Positions 34,671 through 43,383 are shown, counted from the first letter of the stretch. The stretch is 64,000 nucleotides of DNA from Modicisalibacter radicis (GCF_900961225.1 NZ_CAAHFN010000052.1:18904-82903); one strand, 5' to 3'. Notes: a model not told the origin generated them from the letters alone. A program made the numbers and translations.

Positions 34671-35740
34671 CAGTCATCGAGAGAAACCCGGTAAGACAAG
34701 AGCTCAGCGTGCAATTGATCGACACCCATGCCGGCGGCGATGTCAGCCGTATCGTGGTCGGCGGTATCGACCCGCTGCCCGGTGCCACGGTCAGACAGCA
34801 GATGGAGTACCTGCGTGACGATGCCGATGGCCTGCGCAAGCTGCTGCTGCACGAACCGTACGGCATTCCCGAGATGTCGGTGAACCTGATCGCTCCCGCC
34901 ACCGACCCCGAGGCGCAGATGGGCTACATCATCATGGAGGTGATGGGCTACCCGATCTATTCCGGCTCCAACACGATCTGCACCGCCACGGCGCTGCTGG
35001 AAAGCGGCATGATCGAGAAGCAGGAGGGCCGCCAGCGCTTCATCCTCGAGTCGCCGGCGGGCTTGGTGCACATCGAATCGCTGGTGGAAAACGGCGTGGT
35101 GGAGGCCATTACCTGCGAAGGCCTGCCCACCTATATCGACACCTATCGAGCGAGCATCCATGTCCCGTCGATTGGCGATGTGACCTACAGCATCGCCTAC
35201 AGCGGCGGCTTCTATGCCCTGGTGGACGCCGCCGATCTGGGCTTTGTGCTGTCCCGGGAGGAAGAGCGGCGCCTGGCGCAGTGCGCGCACGCCATCGTGG
35301 AGGCGATTCAGGCCAAGAGCGGGTTCTCCCACTACACGCTGGGTGATGTGGGGCCACTGCCATTCTTGCACTTCATGGGGCCGGTCGAGCACGTGGCCGA
35401 TGGCTTCTATCGCTCACGCTCGGCCACCTACGTGCACGAACACGTGATCTGTCGCAGTACCACGGGCACCGGCACCTCGGCACGCCTGGCCCTGATGCAC
35501 CACGAGGGCATCATCCGGCCGGGCGACAAGCTGGAAACCGTCTCCTTGCGCGATTCGGGCTTCATCGGCGAAGTCACTGGCGTCCGCCAGCAAGACGGGC
35601 ATCAGGTGGTGGAAAACACCATCACCGGCAAGGGGCACGTGCTGGCACGCTCGGATGTCATCGTCAACTGCGATGACCCCATGGTGGAGTGCGACGGTCT
35701 GCATCACATCCTCACCGCTGGCCACCGCAATGTGGAGTGA
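34667..35740 (+). CDS. Proline racemase/hydroxyproline epimerase-family protein with Ser/Thr at the catalytic Cys positions
   Basis: 357-residue protein of the proline racemase family (IDTHAGGDVSRIVVGG start, C-terminal CRSTTGTGTSARLALMHHEG and GHVLARSDVIVNCDDP). In racemases the first catalytic Cys is in MCGHGTIG; here the segment is YSGSNTIC, so Cys is Ser and the His of GHG is Ser. The second catalytic Cys (SPCGTGT) is Thr (STTGTGT). Cys/Cys racemases, Ser/Cys bifunctional enzymes and Cys/Thr trans-3-hydroxyproline dehydratases are known; a Ser/Thr pair is not one I can assign. It is translationally coupled to the upstream oxidoreductase. Function is open. Confidence 0.8.
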   Translation: MTVIERNPVRQELSVQLIDTHAGGDVSRIVVGGIDPLPGATVRQQMEYLRDDADGLRKLLLHEPYGIPEMSVNLIAPATDPEAQMGYIIMEVMGYPIYSGSNTICTATALLESGMIEKQEGRQRFILESPAGLVHIESLVENGVVEAITCEGLPTYIDTYRASIHVPSIGDVTYSIAYSGGFYALVDAADLGFVLSREEERRLAQCAHAIVEAIQAKSGFSHYTLGDVGPLPFLHFMGPVEHVADGFYRSRSATYVHEHVICRSTTGTGTSARLALMHHEGIIRPGDKLETVSLRDSGFIGEVTGVRQQDGHQVVENTITGKGHVLARSDVIVNCDDPMVECDGLHHILTAGHRNVE

Positions 35741-35769
35741 GGCGCTTGCAGTCGTTCGCTCCACCCGGG

Positions 35770-36756
35770 TCACGACACCCGTACGGCGTGGCGCCGCGGC
35801 CGCTTGCGCCACAGCAGCCAGAAGGCCGGGGCGCCGATCAGCAGGTGGAAATGGTAGGTGGCGAAGCGCCAGACGATGATCGCGGCGGCGGTGCGGTGGC
35901 TGCCGATCAGCGGTGTGAGCAGGGCCGCGACGGTGAGCTCGGTGCTGCCGGCGCCGCCCGGCAGGAAGCTCAGCTGGCCGGCGGCCATGGCGAGCATCTG
36001 GATCAGGAAGGTCCAGGCCCAGTCGATCTGCCCCTGCAGCCCGCGCACGGCCAGGTAGAGCACGCTGTAGCGCAGCAGCCAGTGCAGGGCGCAGAGCGAG
36101 AACACCGCCAGCAGGGTGAGGCGCGGCAAGCGCAGCGTGGCGATCAGGGCCTGGCGAAAGTGCAGCAGGCGGCGCGCCACGCCGAGGCGTCGCCTGCGCG
36201 ACAGGCCGAGCCGGGCCAGCCAGCCGCCGGTGAGCCGCAGGGCCGGCTGGAAATGGCGCAGCAGGCCGCCCAGCAGCAGGAAGAGCACCGCCAGGCCGCC
36301 GGCTAGTCCGATCAGCCAGGCGATATCGATGCCGGAGGTGCCCCCTAGCAGGTAGAGCGTCACCGCCAGCAGGGCGAGCAGGAAGAACAGCAGGTCGGCG
36401 AACTGGTCGACGGCGAAGATGGCGCTGCCCTGGGCAGGCCGCACGCCGCGTCTTGCCAGCAGGCCCAGCAGGACCAGCGGGCCGCCGCTACCGCCCGGCG
36501 TGGCGCAGATCGCGAACTCGGTGGCCAGGACCAGGCCCAGGGCGTCGCCGTGGGGGAGCCGGCCGGCGCGACCGGCCAATAGCAAGCGCAGGCGCAGGGC
36601 ATTGAGGTTCGAGCAGATGAACACCAGAACCAGCATCAGCACCAGCCCTCCGGCGGGGAAATGCCTCAGGGCGCCGAGCGACGACCACCCGCCGAGCGCC
36701 AGTGGAATGACCAGCGCACTGATCAGCGCCACGCCGAGCAACAATTGACGTTTCAT
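35770..36756 (-). CDS. UPF0104/lysylphosphatidylglycerol synthase-like flippase-type membrane protein
   Basis: 328-residue polytopic membrane protein resembling the membrane domain of MprF-type proteins and AglD-like flippases. Visible features are LNALRLRLLLAGRAGRLPHGDALGLVLATEFAICATPGGSGGPLVLLGLLARR and the family motif QLSFLPGGAGSTELTVAALLTPLIG near the C-terminus. The start overlaps the preceding DUF2334 stop by four bases. The linked glycosyltransferase suggests export of a glycosylated lipid (inference). Confidence 0.78.
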   Translation of the reverse strand: MKRQLLLGVALISALVIPLALGGWSSLGALRHFPAGGLVLMLVLVFICSNLNALRLRLLLAGRAGRLPHGDALGLVLATEFAICATPGGSGGPLVLLGLLARRGVRPAQGSAIFAVDQFADLLFFLLALLAVTLYLLGGTSGIDIAWLIGLAGGLAVLFLLLGGLLRHFQPALRLTGGWLARLGLSRRRRLGVARRLLHFRQALIATLRLPRLTLLAVFSLCALHWLLRYSVLYLAVRGLQGQIDWAWTFLIQMLAMAAGQLSFLPGGAGSTELTVAALLTPLIGSHRTAAAIIVWRFATYHFHLLIGAPAFWLLWRKRPRRHAVRVS

Positions 36757-37526
36757 GGGGCGGGATCTCCCGGCGCCCGGCTGGCCACCCAGTCGCGCTT
36801 GGTGATCGGCCGGCGTCCTTCCCGGATCAATGCCACGAGCGTGTTCAGCCAGTAATCGCGCACCCAAGGGTGGCGTATATCCACCGGGTGAATGCCCAGG
36901 CGCAGCAGGTCGGCGTGGCGCCCCCGGCGGCGCTGCAGCGCGCAGACGGCCCGCGAGGCGCCGCGTCGCCAGGCGCTGCGTGCGCTCCAGACCAGCCCGG
37001 GAGCGTCGAGCGGCAGCCAGTCGGGCAGGCGATACAGTCGCCGGCGGTCGCTGGTGTAGGCGAAACGGCGTTGCACCAGGGCGCGCCGGGTGCCCGGGCT
37101 CATCAGCCAGGCCGGGGCGACGAACCCCGGGGTGGGCCAGCTCAGCCGGTCGAACAGTGCCGCGCCGCGGTCCAGGTGCTGTCCCGCCTGGGCCTCGTCG
37201 AGGGCCTGGAATTCGCCCTCGCGGGTGTAGACGCGGCGCATCAGCAGCGCTCGCGGGGTGCGCGGCGGCGGGGCGTCGTCGCAGTGATGGTAGCCGTGCA
37301 GGGCCAGTTCGTCGCCGCGGGCCAGGCGCGCGTCCATGCGCTCGATGAACGCCGGGTCGGCGCTGCAGGGCCCCCGATGGTGGAAATCGGGGACCACCAG
37401 CCAGGTCAGCGGGATCGGGCCGAGCTCCGCGGCCAGGGCGTCGAGGGCGGCGACGAACGGCGCATAGTCGGGCCAGGTCGCCGGCGCGACGTCGTGCAGC
37501 ACCACGGCCAGCCGGCGCTCAACCAT
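36753..37526 (-). CDS. DUF2334-family polysaccharide deacetylase-like protein
   Basis: 257-residue protein of the carbohydrate-esterase-4-like DUF2334 group. The Asp of the metal site is in VVLHDVAPATWPDY, and the H-x3-H-like motif is in GDELALHGYHHCD. FVAPAWLMSPGTRRAL and LGIHPVDIRHPW are further conserved parts. There is no signal peptide, so it would act in the cytosol or at the membrane. Translation is coupled on both sides: 8-bp overlap with the glycosyltransferase, 4-bp overlap with the flippase-like gene. Confidence 0.82.
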   Translation of the reverse strand: MVERRLAVVLHDVAPATWPDYAPFVAALDALAAELGPIPLTWLVVPDFHHRGPCSADPAFIERMDARLARGDELALHGYHHCDDAPPPRTPRALLMRRVYTREGEFQALDEAQAGQHLDRGAALFDRLSWPTPGFVAPAWLMSPGTRRALVQRRFAYTSDRRRLYRLPDWLPLDAPGLVWSARSAWRRGASRAVCALQRRRGRHADLLRLGIHPVDIRHPWVRDYWLNTLVALIREGRRPITKRDWVASRAPGDPAP

Positions 37527-38637
37527 GCCGTTGCCGGGGCGTGGCGGGGTACTCGCCGGTGAGCGCGCGATAGTGGCCGAGCAGGCCGTCGATGGTGGTG
37601 CGCCAGGCGTGGTGACGCTCGACGTGACGGCGCGCCCGGCGCCCCTGCAGGGGCGCGTCGTTGGCGAACAGCTCGGCCACCGCCCGGGCCATGTCCTGCG
37701 CCGAGTGCGGTTCGCACAGCTGGCCGCAGCCCAGCGGCACGTTCTCGATCAGCGCGCCGGCGCGGGCGGCGACCACCGGGATGCCGCTCGCCATGGCCTC
37801 CAGGGCGATCAGGCCGAAGGTCTCCTCGCTGCCGGCATGCAGCAGGGCGTCGCTGCTGGCCAGCCAGTCGGCGATGGTCTCGGCGGGGGTGTAGCGGTCG
37901 ATGACGGTGACGTTGTCGGGCACCCGGCGGGGCATCCCGGGCCCGATCAGCAGCAGGTGGTAGCCGGCGCCGAGCCGGCGGGCCGTTTCCAGCAGCACCG
38001 GCAGGTTCTTTTCCCGCGAGGCGCGCCCAACGAAGATCAGCAGCCGGGTCGCGTCGTCGAGCCCCAGCCGCTCCCGCAGTTCGGGGCGCCGGCGCCCGGG
38101 GTTGAAGCGCATCAGGTCAACGCCCAGCGGTTGCACCGCGACGTTGTCCAGCCCCAGCGCGGTGAGTCGCTCGGCCATCACCCGGCTCGGTGCCAGCACG
38201 CATTGAAAGCGACGGTAGAGGTCGAACACATAGCGGTTCAGGCGCCGCCGCGACCAGTCCCCCAGGCGCTGGCCGGCCAGCCGCGGCAGGTCGGAGTGAT
38301 AGAAGCCGAGCACCGGGACGCCCAGCTCGCGCCCCGCGTCGAGCGCCGCCCAGGCGGTCACGTAGGGGTCACCGGCCTCGATGAGATCCGGGAACAGGTC
38401 GACCAGCGCGCGCCGCCAGGCACCGCGCTGCAGCGGAAAGCGATAGCCCTGGCCGAACGGCAGGCGCGGCGCGGCCAGCACATGGCACGCCCCGCGATGC
38501 TCGGTGCGCGGGCCGGGAATCAGCAGGCTGGCGCGAACCCCGGTAGACTGCGCCAGCAACTGGTGCTTGGCATCGAGATAGGTGCGCACGCCGCCGCTGG
38601 ACGGGGCGTGGAACATGGTGATGTCGGCGACGTGCAA
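37519..38637 (-). CDS. GT4-family glycosyltransferase
   Basis: 372-residue GT-B glycosyltransferase. The N-terminal acceptor domain includes the glycine-rich APSSGGVRTYL loop. The C-terminal nucleotide-sugar domain has FVGRASREKNLPVLLETARRL and the EX7E motif in SEETFGLIALEAMASGIPVVAARAGALIENV. It resembles alpha-mannosyl/glucosyl transferases that act on lipids. It is the first gene of a tight three-gene cassette, so its product is probably modified by the DUF2334 protein and moved by the UPF0104 protein. Confidence 0.9.
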   Translation of the reverse strand: MHVADITMFHAPSSGGVRTYLDAKHQLLAQSTGVRASLLIPGPRTEHRGACHVLAAPRLPFGQGYRFPLQRGAWRRALVDLFPDLIEAGDPYVTAWAALDAGRELGVPVLGFYHSDLPRLAGQRLGDWSRRRLNRYVFDLYRRFQCVLAPSRVMAERLTALGLDNVAVQPLGVDLMRFNPGRRRPELRERLGLDDATRLLIFVGRASREKNLPVLLETARRLGAGYHLLLIGPGMPRRVPDNVTVIDRYTPAETIADWLASSDALLHAGSEETFGLIALEAMASGIPVVAARAGALIENVPLGCGQLCEPHSAQDMARAVAELFANDAPLQGRRARRHVERHHAWRTTIDGLLGHYRALTGEYPATPRQRHG

Positions 38638-38754
38638 GGCGACTCCCGGGCGGAACGTTTCGCGTCAGGGTACGGCGCGAATGCGACAGTTCGACGACAG
38701 CGTCGTCCCGCCCGGGCCGCGCGGGGCCGGCTTCAGGTGCTTCTAGGCTCCCCT

Positions 38755-39627
38755 CTATGCCACTTCCCGCAACAGCCAGTCGTGAAAGGCCTGCATGGCC
38801 GGCGTCGGAGTGCGTGACTTCAAACGGGTCAGCCAATAACTACCCTTCGAGGTCGTGATGTCGAAGGGTTGCCTGATGGCCCCCGTCGCGATCTGGCGGG
38901 AAAACATCAGTGGCGGGCAGAGCGCCACGCCCACACCCTGCAATGCCGCTTCCATCATCGCCAGCGAGGAGTCGAAGACGATGCCTTTCAACAGCGGCGC
39001 CGGGGTGGCGATGCCGGCCGCGGCAAACCAGCTGGGCCATTCGTCCTCACGGTAGGAGCGCAGCAGCGGTTGCTGGTAGAGCTCCGCGGGCTCGCGCAAT
39101 GCGTCGGCGATCCGGGGGATGCACAGTGCCGTGAGCGGCGCCTCGCACAGGTCGAAGGCCTCGAGGCCATGCCAGGCGCCATCGCCGAAGCGGATGGCAT
39201 AGTCCAGCCCCTCGGCGGCCATGTCGACACGGTTGTTGTGGGTCGACAGGCGTACGTCGACGAAGGGGTGGCGCGCCTGGAAGTCGGCCAGTCGCGGCAG
39301 TAGCCAGCCGACCGCGAAGGTGCCCACCGAGCCGAGTGTCAGCACGTCGCGAACCTGGCCAGCCTCCAGGCGCCCGAGAATATCCGCCACCCGATCGAAG
39401 GAGTCGCGAAGTACCGGCAGCAGGGCCTCGCCTTCGGCGGTGATCAATAGCCCGCGTGGCAGACGCTTGAAGAGCGTGACGTTGAGTTGCTGCTCGAGTC
39501 GCTTTACCTGATGGCTGACCGCCGCCTGGGTGACGTTCAGCTCGATCGCCGCCTGGGTGAAGCTCAGGTGCCGGGCGGCTGCCTCGAAGGCGCGCAAGGC
39601 ATTGAGTGGTAGATGGGGTCGGACCAT
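38755..39627 (-). CDS. ampR: LysR-family beta-lactamase regulator AmpR
   Basis: 290-residue LysR regulator with very close similarity to AmpR: LPLNALRAFEAAARHLSFTQAAIELNVTQAAVSHQVKRLEQQLNVTLFKR (HTH) and FVDVRLSTHNNRVDMAAEGLDYAIRFGDGAWHGLEA and MMEAALQGVGVALCPPLMF in the ligand domain. AmpR senses muropeptides (UDP-MurNAc-pentapeptide against anhydro-muropeptides). It is divergent from the class A beta-lactamase gene, the usual arrangement for inducible chromosomal enzymes. Confidence 0.9.
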   Translation of the reverse strand: MVRPHLPLNALRAFEAAARHLSFTQAAIELNVTQAAVSHQVKRLEQQLNVTLFKRLPRGLLITAEGEALLPVLRDSFDRVADILGRLEAGQVRDVLTLGSVGTFAVGWLLPRLADFQARHPFVDVRLSTHNNRVDMAAEGLDYAIRFGDGAWHGLEAFDLCEAPLTALCIPRIADALREPAELYQQPLLRSYREDEWPSWFAAAGIATPAPLLKGIVFDSSLAMMEAALQGVGVALCPPLMFSRQIATGAIRQPFDITTSKGSYWLTRLKSRTPTPAMQAFHDWLLREVA

Positions 39628-39807
39628 GATGGCCTAGCTCAGTTTGGGTCTGCCTAAAAATAACATCGTTTGTTGCTCTTCTTCCGCCGCTTTATTGTCC
39701 GCCTGGAGCGGGATTGACCGCCGGGCCGCGACCGAGCGAATGAATTTCGCTAGGGCTTGGGGCATTCCTGCGCCGGAACATCCCAACGGATCTGGATGAG
39801 GTTCAAC
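39628..39807. promoter_or_regulatory. ampR-bla intergenic promoter/operator region
   Basis: 180-bp divergent spacer with a locally AT-rich stretch (about 39644-39675, TTTGGGTCTGCCTAAAAATAAC) close to ampR. This is the expected place for an AmpR T-N11-A site, but an exact operator could not be fixed. GAGG at 39798-39801 is the ribosome-binding site for bla. Confidence 0.45.
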
Positions 39808-40710
39808 GTGAAAAGACGCATGACACTACGCCGGTCGGGCACCTGGATCGGCACGCTGCTGGCCGGATTGACAATGGCGACGACGCTCATGGCGGCGACG
39901 CCGCAGGGCCCCGATACCGACTTCGGCGAACGCCTCGCCGATCTGGAGTCGCGGCTCGACGCGCGCATCGGCGTCGCCGTGCTCGACACGCAAACCGGCC
40001 TGCGCTGGGGGTATCGGGCCGATGAGCGCTTCCCCATGAGCAGCACCTTCAAGGTGCTGGCCTGTGGCGCGGTGCTTGCCCGGGTCGATGCCGGGAAGGA
40101 GTCGCTCGACCGGCGCCTGCGGTTCGAGGCCGGCGACCTGGTGACCTACTCGCCGGTCACCGAGCATCGCACGGGCGGCGAGGGCATGACACTCGCCGAG
40201 CTCTGCGAGGCGACCATCACCACCAGCGACAACACCGCCGGCAATCTCATCCTGGGGACGCTGGGCGGGCCGGCCGGGCTGACCGATTTCATGCGCACCC
40301 TCGGCGACGACGCGACGCGGCTGGACCGCTGGGAAACCGCGCTCAACGAAGCGACGCCCGGCGATCCCCGCGACACCACGACGCCCAGGGCAATGACCGA
40401 CAGCCTGCATGCGCTGCTCCTGGGAGATCGCTTGTCGCCGTCATCCCGCGAGCGGCTGATCGACTGGCTGGTGGCCAACCAGACCGGCGATGCTAAGCTG
40501 CGCGCGGGCCTGCCCGAAGGGTGGCGCATCGGCGACAAGACCGGCGGGGGCGGCCATGGCACCAACAACGACGTCGCTATCATCTGGCCCCCGGGCAGGC
40601 AGCCGGCGATCGTCAGCGTCTACCTCACCGGCAGTCAGGCCGACTTCGAGGCGCGCAACGCGGCCATCGCCGATGTCGCCCGGGCGCTGACGCCGATGCT
40701 GGCGCGGTAG
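39808..40710 (+). CDS. bla: Class A beta-lactamase
   Basis: 300-residue serine beta-lactamase (start GTG 39808; ATG 39796 and 39820 are alternatives). The signal peptide core is TWIGTLLAGLTMATTLMAA. All class A motifs are present: Ser79-Thr-Phe-Lys82 (STFK), SDN at 140-142, the omega-loop E176-TALN, and KTG at 244-246 followed by GGGHGTNND. It hydrolyses beta-lactams in the periplasm. Divergent ampR predicts induction by cell-wall-active drugs. The catalytic set is complete, so it should be functional. Confidence 0.95.
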   Translation: MKRRMTLRRSGTWIGTLLAGLTMATTLMAATPQGPDTDFGERLADLESRLDARIGVAVLDTQTGLRWGYRADERFPMSSTFKVLACGAVLARVDAGKESLDRRLRFEAGDLVTYSPVTEHRTGGEGMTLAELCEATITTSDNTAGNLILGTLGGPAGLTDFMRTLGDDATRLDRWETALNEATPGDPRDTTTPRAMTDSLHALLLGDRLSPSSRERLIDWLVANQTGDAKLRAGLPEGWRIGDKTGGGGHGTNNDVAIIWPPGRQPAIVSVYLTGSQADFEARNAAIADVARALTPMLAR

Positions 40711-40871
40711 CCGCCGTCCAGCGGCAGCGGCTGTCCAGGCCCTCGGTCGTCGCCGAGCGGCGTCACATGGCCACGACCCGCGCTGGGTGAATGCTGCGAC
40801 AAGCGGTCGCGCGTCGAAACGGGCCGGCACGGGCCGACGTGGGGTACCATGGCCGGCACCGTTCCGACCCG

Positions 40872-41273
40872 ATGCCGTCCATGTCGTCTCTACGTGCCAG
40901 TCAAGCCGCTCCGCCGCGCGCCATCTATCTGGCGCTGCTGGCGATGCTGCTGGTGCTGGTCGGGCCGATCGTCGGCCAGCTTTGCGCCTACGGCGAACCC
41001 CATCACACGGCCCACGGGTCGAGGGACGGCCATGCCGTCGGCATGGCTTCGTCCGCCGCGGAGCACCACTCGCCGGCCCGGGACTGGCATACCCAGTGCG
41101 GTTACTGCTCGCTGCTGCTGCACGTCCCGGTGCTCGATGGCGTCGTGCCGCGTATCGAGCGTCAGGCGCAGGGCGTGGAGGACGCCCGCGTCGCTGCGGT
41201 GCGCGCCGCCCATGGCGCTCCCGCTCTCTTTCCCCATGCCCTGACCCGCGCGCCACCCAGCGCCGTTCTCTGA
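40872..41273 (+). CDS. DUF2946-domain membrane protein
   Basis: About 133 residues (ATG 40872, or 40881). One N-terminal hydrophobic segment (IYLALLAMLLVLVGPIVGQLC) is followed by a His-rich region (GEPHHTAHGSRDGHA, AEHHSPARDWHTQCGYCSLLLH). The CGYC pair and His cluster are typical of DUF2946, often found beside metal-related membrane proteins. It precedes a PepSY-TM protein by 88 bp. A role in copper or iron handling is inference. Confidence 0.7.
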   Translation: MPSMSSLRASQAAPPRAIYLALLAMLLVLVGPIVGQLCAYGEPHHTAHGSRDGHAVGMASSAAEHHSPARDWHTQCGYCSLLLHVPVLDGVVPRIERQAQGVEDARVAAVRAAHGAPALFPHALTRAPPSAVL

Positions 41274-41361
41274 TCGCCCCGAACTCAGGCTCGACCTTGC
41301 CGCCACGCATCGTGGCCGGCGCGGCGCGTGCTGAAACCCTTCCTCGATTCGAGAACGCATC

Positions 41362-42732
41362 ATGACCCAACCGACTTCGTCGCCGGCTGGCCGCGCACGA
41401 CCGCGCACGACACGAGCCGCGAGCGACCTGTATCGCGCCGTCTGGCGCTGGCATTTCTACGCCGGCCTGCTGGTGCTGCCGTTTCTGATCTCCCTGGCGC
41501 TGACCGGGGGGCTTTATCTGTTCAAGGACGAGATCGACCAGTGGCTGCATGGCGATCTGATGCGCGTGGAAAGTCGCGCCATGGCCACCCAGCCGGCCCA
41601 GAGTCAGCTCGACGCGGCGCTGGCGGCGCAGCCCGGCGAGGCGTTTCGCTACGTGCCGGCGCCGGCCGACGACCGCGCCAGCGAGGTGGACATCCGGGCC
41701 GCCGATGGCAGCCGGCACGCCGTGTTCGTCGACCCCTACAGCGCCGAGGTGACCGGCAGCATGGCCTACCGGGGCAGCGTGATGTGGACGATTCGCTATC
41801 TGCACAGCCTGACCTACTTCGGCACCGCGGCGACGCTGATCATCGAGATCGCCGCCGGCTGGACGATCCTGCTGGTGTTGACCGGGCTCTACCTGTGGTG
41901 GCCGCGCGGGCGGGGCGGCGACGCCCTGAAAGTGCGCGGACGCCCGGCGCAGCGCGTGTTCTGGCGCGACCTGCACGCCGTCACCGGGGTCGGGGTCGGC
42001 GGTTTCATCCTGTTCCTGGCGATCACCGGCATGCCCTGGTCGACGGTCTGGGGCAGCCAGATCAATGAATGGGCCAACGGCCACAACTACGGCTATCCCG
42101 ACGGGGTGCGGGTCAACGTGCCGGTCTCCGAGGCGCGGCTCGCCGAACGCGAGCCGACCAGCTGGTCGCTGGAGCAGGCGCAACTGCCGGTCTCGACCGC
42201 CACGCCCGGTGACGATATCGGTCTCGACCGCGCGGTCGCCGAGTTCGAGGCCCTGGGCCTGGCGCCGGGCTACGCGGTCAACCTGCCGGGCGGGCCCGAG
42301 GGAGTCTATACCGGCTCGGTCTATCCCGACGAGTTGAGCCGGCAGCGCGTCGTGCACCTCGATCGCTACAGCGGCGAGGCGCTGCTCGACATGAGCTACG
42401 CCGATTACGGCCCGCTGGGGCGCGGTCTCGAGTGGGGCATCAACGTCCACCTGGGCCAGCAGTACGGGCTCGCCAATCAGTTGATCCTGGCGCTGGCCTG
42501 CGCCGGCATCGTGCTGCTGTGCGTGGCCTCGGCGACGATGTGGTGGAAGCGCCGCCCGGCGGGACGCCTGGGCGTGCCACCGGCGCCGCAGGATTCGCGC
42601 CGCCTGCGCGGGGTACTGGCGCTGCTCGCCATCGGCGGGGTGATCTTTCCGCTGGTCGGCGCCTCGCTGGTGGTCATGGCGGTGCTGGACGGCCTGCTGA
42701 CGCGACGGACCCGCATTCCAGCAGCGGCTTGA
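41362..42732 (+). CDS. PepSY-associated TM protein (PiuB-like, siderophore/iron-reductase type)
   Basis: 456-residue membrane protein of the PepSY_TM family with four main helices: WRWHFYAGLLVLPFLISLALTGGLYLFKDEI, IRYLHSLTYFGTAATLIIEIAAGWTILLVLTGLYLWWPR, RDLHAVTGVGVGGFILFLAITGMPWSTVWG, and the C-terminal pair near residues 370-445. Conserved His in HFYAG, LHSL, DLHAVTG and NVHLG could ligate haem. Two periplasmic PepSY-like domains lie between the helices. Relatives include siderophore-interacting reductases. It is paired with the DUF2946 gene. Confidence 0.82.
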   Translation: MTQPTSSPAGRARPRTTRAASDLYRAVWRWHFYAGLLVLPFLISLALTGGLYLFKDEIDQWLHGDLMRVESRAMATQPAQSQLDAALAAQPGEAFRYVPAPADDRASEVDIRAADGSRHAVFVDPYSAEVTGSMAYRGSVMWTIRYLHSLTYFGTAATLIIEIAAGWTILLVLTGLYLWWPRGRGGDALKVRGRPAQRVFWRDLHAVTGVGVGGFILFLAITGMPWSTVWGSQINEWANGHNYGYPDGVRVNVPVSEARLAEREPTSWSLEQAQLPVSTATPGDDIGLDRAVAEFEALGLAPGYAVNLPGGPEGVYTGSVYPDELSRQRVVHLDRYSGEALLDMSYADYGPLGRGLEWGINVHLGQQYGLANQLILALACAGIVLLCVASATMWWKRRPAGRLGVPPAPQDSRRLRGVLALLAIGGVIFPLVGASLVVMAVLDGLLTRRTRIPAAA

Positions 42733-42751
42733 CGGAAGTCGTGGTCGGCCC

Positions 42752-43078
42752 TCAGCCGCCGCGCGGTCCGAACAGGATCACCGCGGCGCCGACCAGGCAG
42801 ATGCCCGCGCCGGCAAGGTCCCAGCGGTCGGGGGCGCGCTGTTCGACCAGCCACAGCCAGAGCAGCGAGCTGACGATGTAAATGCCGCCATAGGCGGCGT
42901 AGGCGCGCCCGGCATAATCGCTGTCGACCAGGCTGAGCAGCCAGGCGAACAGCGCCAGGCTGGCCAGCCCCGGGATCAGCCAGGCCGGCGACTTGTCGAG
43001 TCGCCACCAGGCCCAGAAGGTGAAGCAGCCGGCGATTTCGGCCAGCGCGGCGGCGAGGTAGAGGGCGAAAGTCGGCAT
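42752..43078 (-). CDS. ynfA: YnfA-family (UPF0060) small membrane protein
   Basis: 108-residue four-helix membrane protein: [69 protein letters not shown] and [20 protein letters not shown]. This fits UPF0060 along its whole length. It belongs to the wider SMR/DMT-like transporter group, though function is unproven. It converges with the PepSY gene. Confidence 0.92.
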   Translation of the reverse strand: MPTFALYLAAALAEIAGCFTFWAWWRLDKSPAWLIPGLASLALFAWLLSLVDSDYAGRAYAAYGGIYIVSSLLWLWLVEQRAPDRWDLAGAGICLVGAAVILFGPRGG

Positions 43079-43180
43079 GTGCGATTCCCGATGAGCGAGC
43101 CGCCAGCCTAGCAGGGCGGTGCCGCGCTTTCAGCCGTCCAAGCCAGGGCAATGGCAGTTGAACTGGCGAGGGACGACGGG

Positions 43181-43265
43181 GATAAGCCGAAGAGGAGGTC
43201 CGACGCCATGGATGGCGTCGGTAGCGTACAAGGAGGTATTCATAGCGCCTCCTTGCAGGCTTATC
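43181..43265. repeat. Compound palindromic intergenic repeat (REP-like)
   Basis: Nested inverted repeats fill 85 bp. The outer arms are GATAAGCC (43181-43188) and GGCTTATC (43258-43265). One hairpin is CGACGCCATGGATGGCGTCG (43201-43220), and a second is CAAGGAGG (43229-43236) with CCTCCTTG (43248-43255). Similar elements containing CCATGGATGG cores occur, from memory, between genes in halomonads. It may act in termination or mRNA stability. Confidence 0.6.
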
Positions 43266-43336
43266 GACGGAATCAGCCCCAAGCAACAACGCTATCTGCG
43301 TCCAAGCACTTCGCTTATGCGTAGCCGCCGCTGCAC

Positions 43337-43345
43337 TGGTATACT
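43337..43345 (+). promoter_or_regulatory. Extended -10 promoter element upstream of icd
   Basis: TGGTATACT has the TGn extension joined to a near-consensus -10 (TATACT, 43340-43345). No good -35 is visible, as expected for extended -10 promoters. It lies about 250 bp upstream of the icd start, in a 515-bp gap that otherwise holds only the palindromic repeat. Confidence 0.4.
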
Positions 43346-43383
43346 GCGACGCGACCGCTGGGGCGCCGGTGCCGCGCCATTGA

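Noticed and set aside
38693..38707. GACGAC-AGC-GTCGTC hairpin upstream of the glycosyltransferase gene
   Set aside because: Only six pairs, no T-run, and at the 5' side of the gene; chance in GC-rich DNA is likely.
40441..42450. 669-codon open frame antisense to bla and the PepSY gene
   Set aside because: Spans two unrelated real genes and has no recognisable fold; a product of GC-rich third positions.
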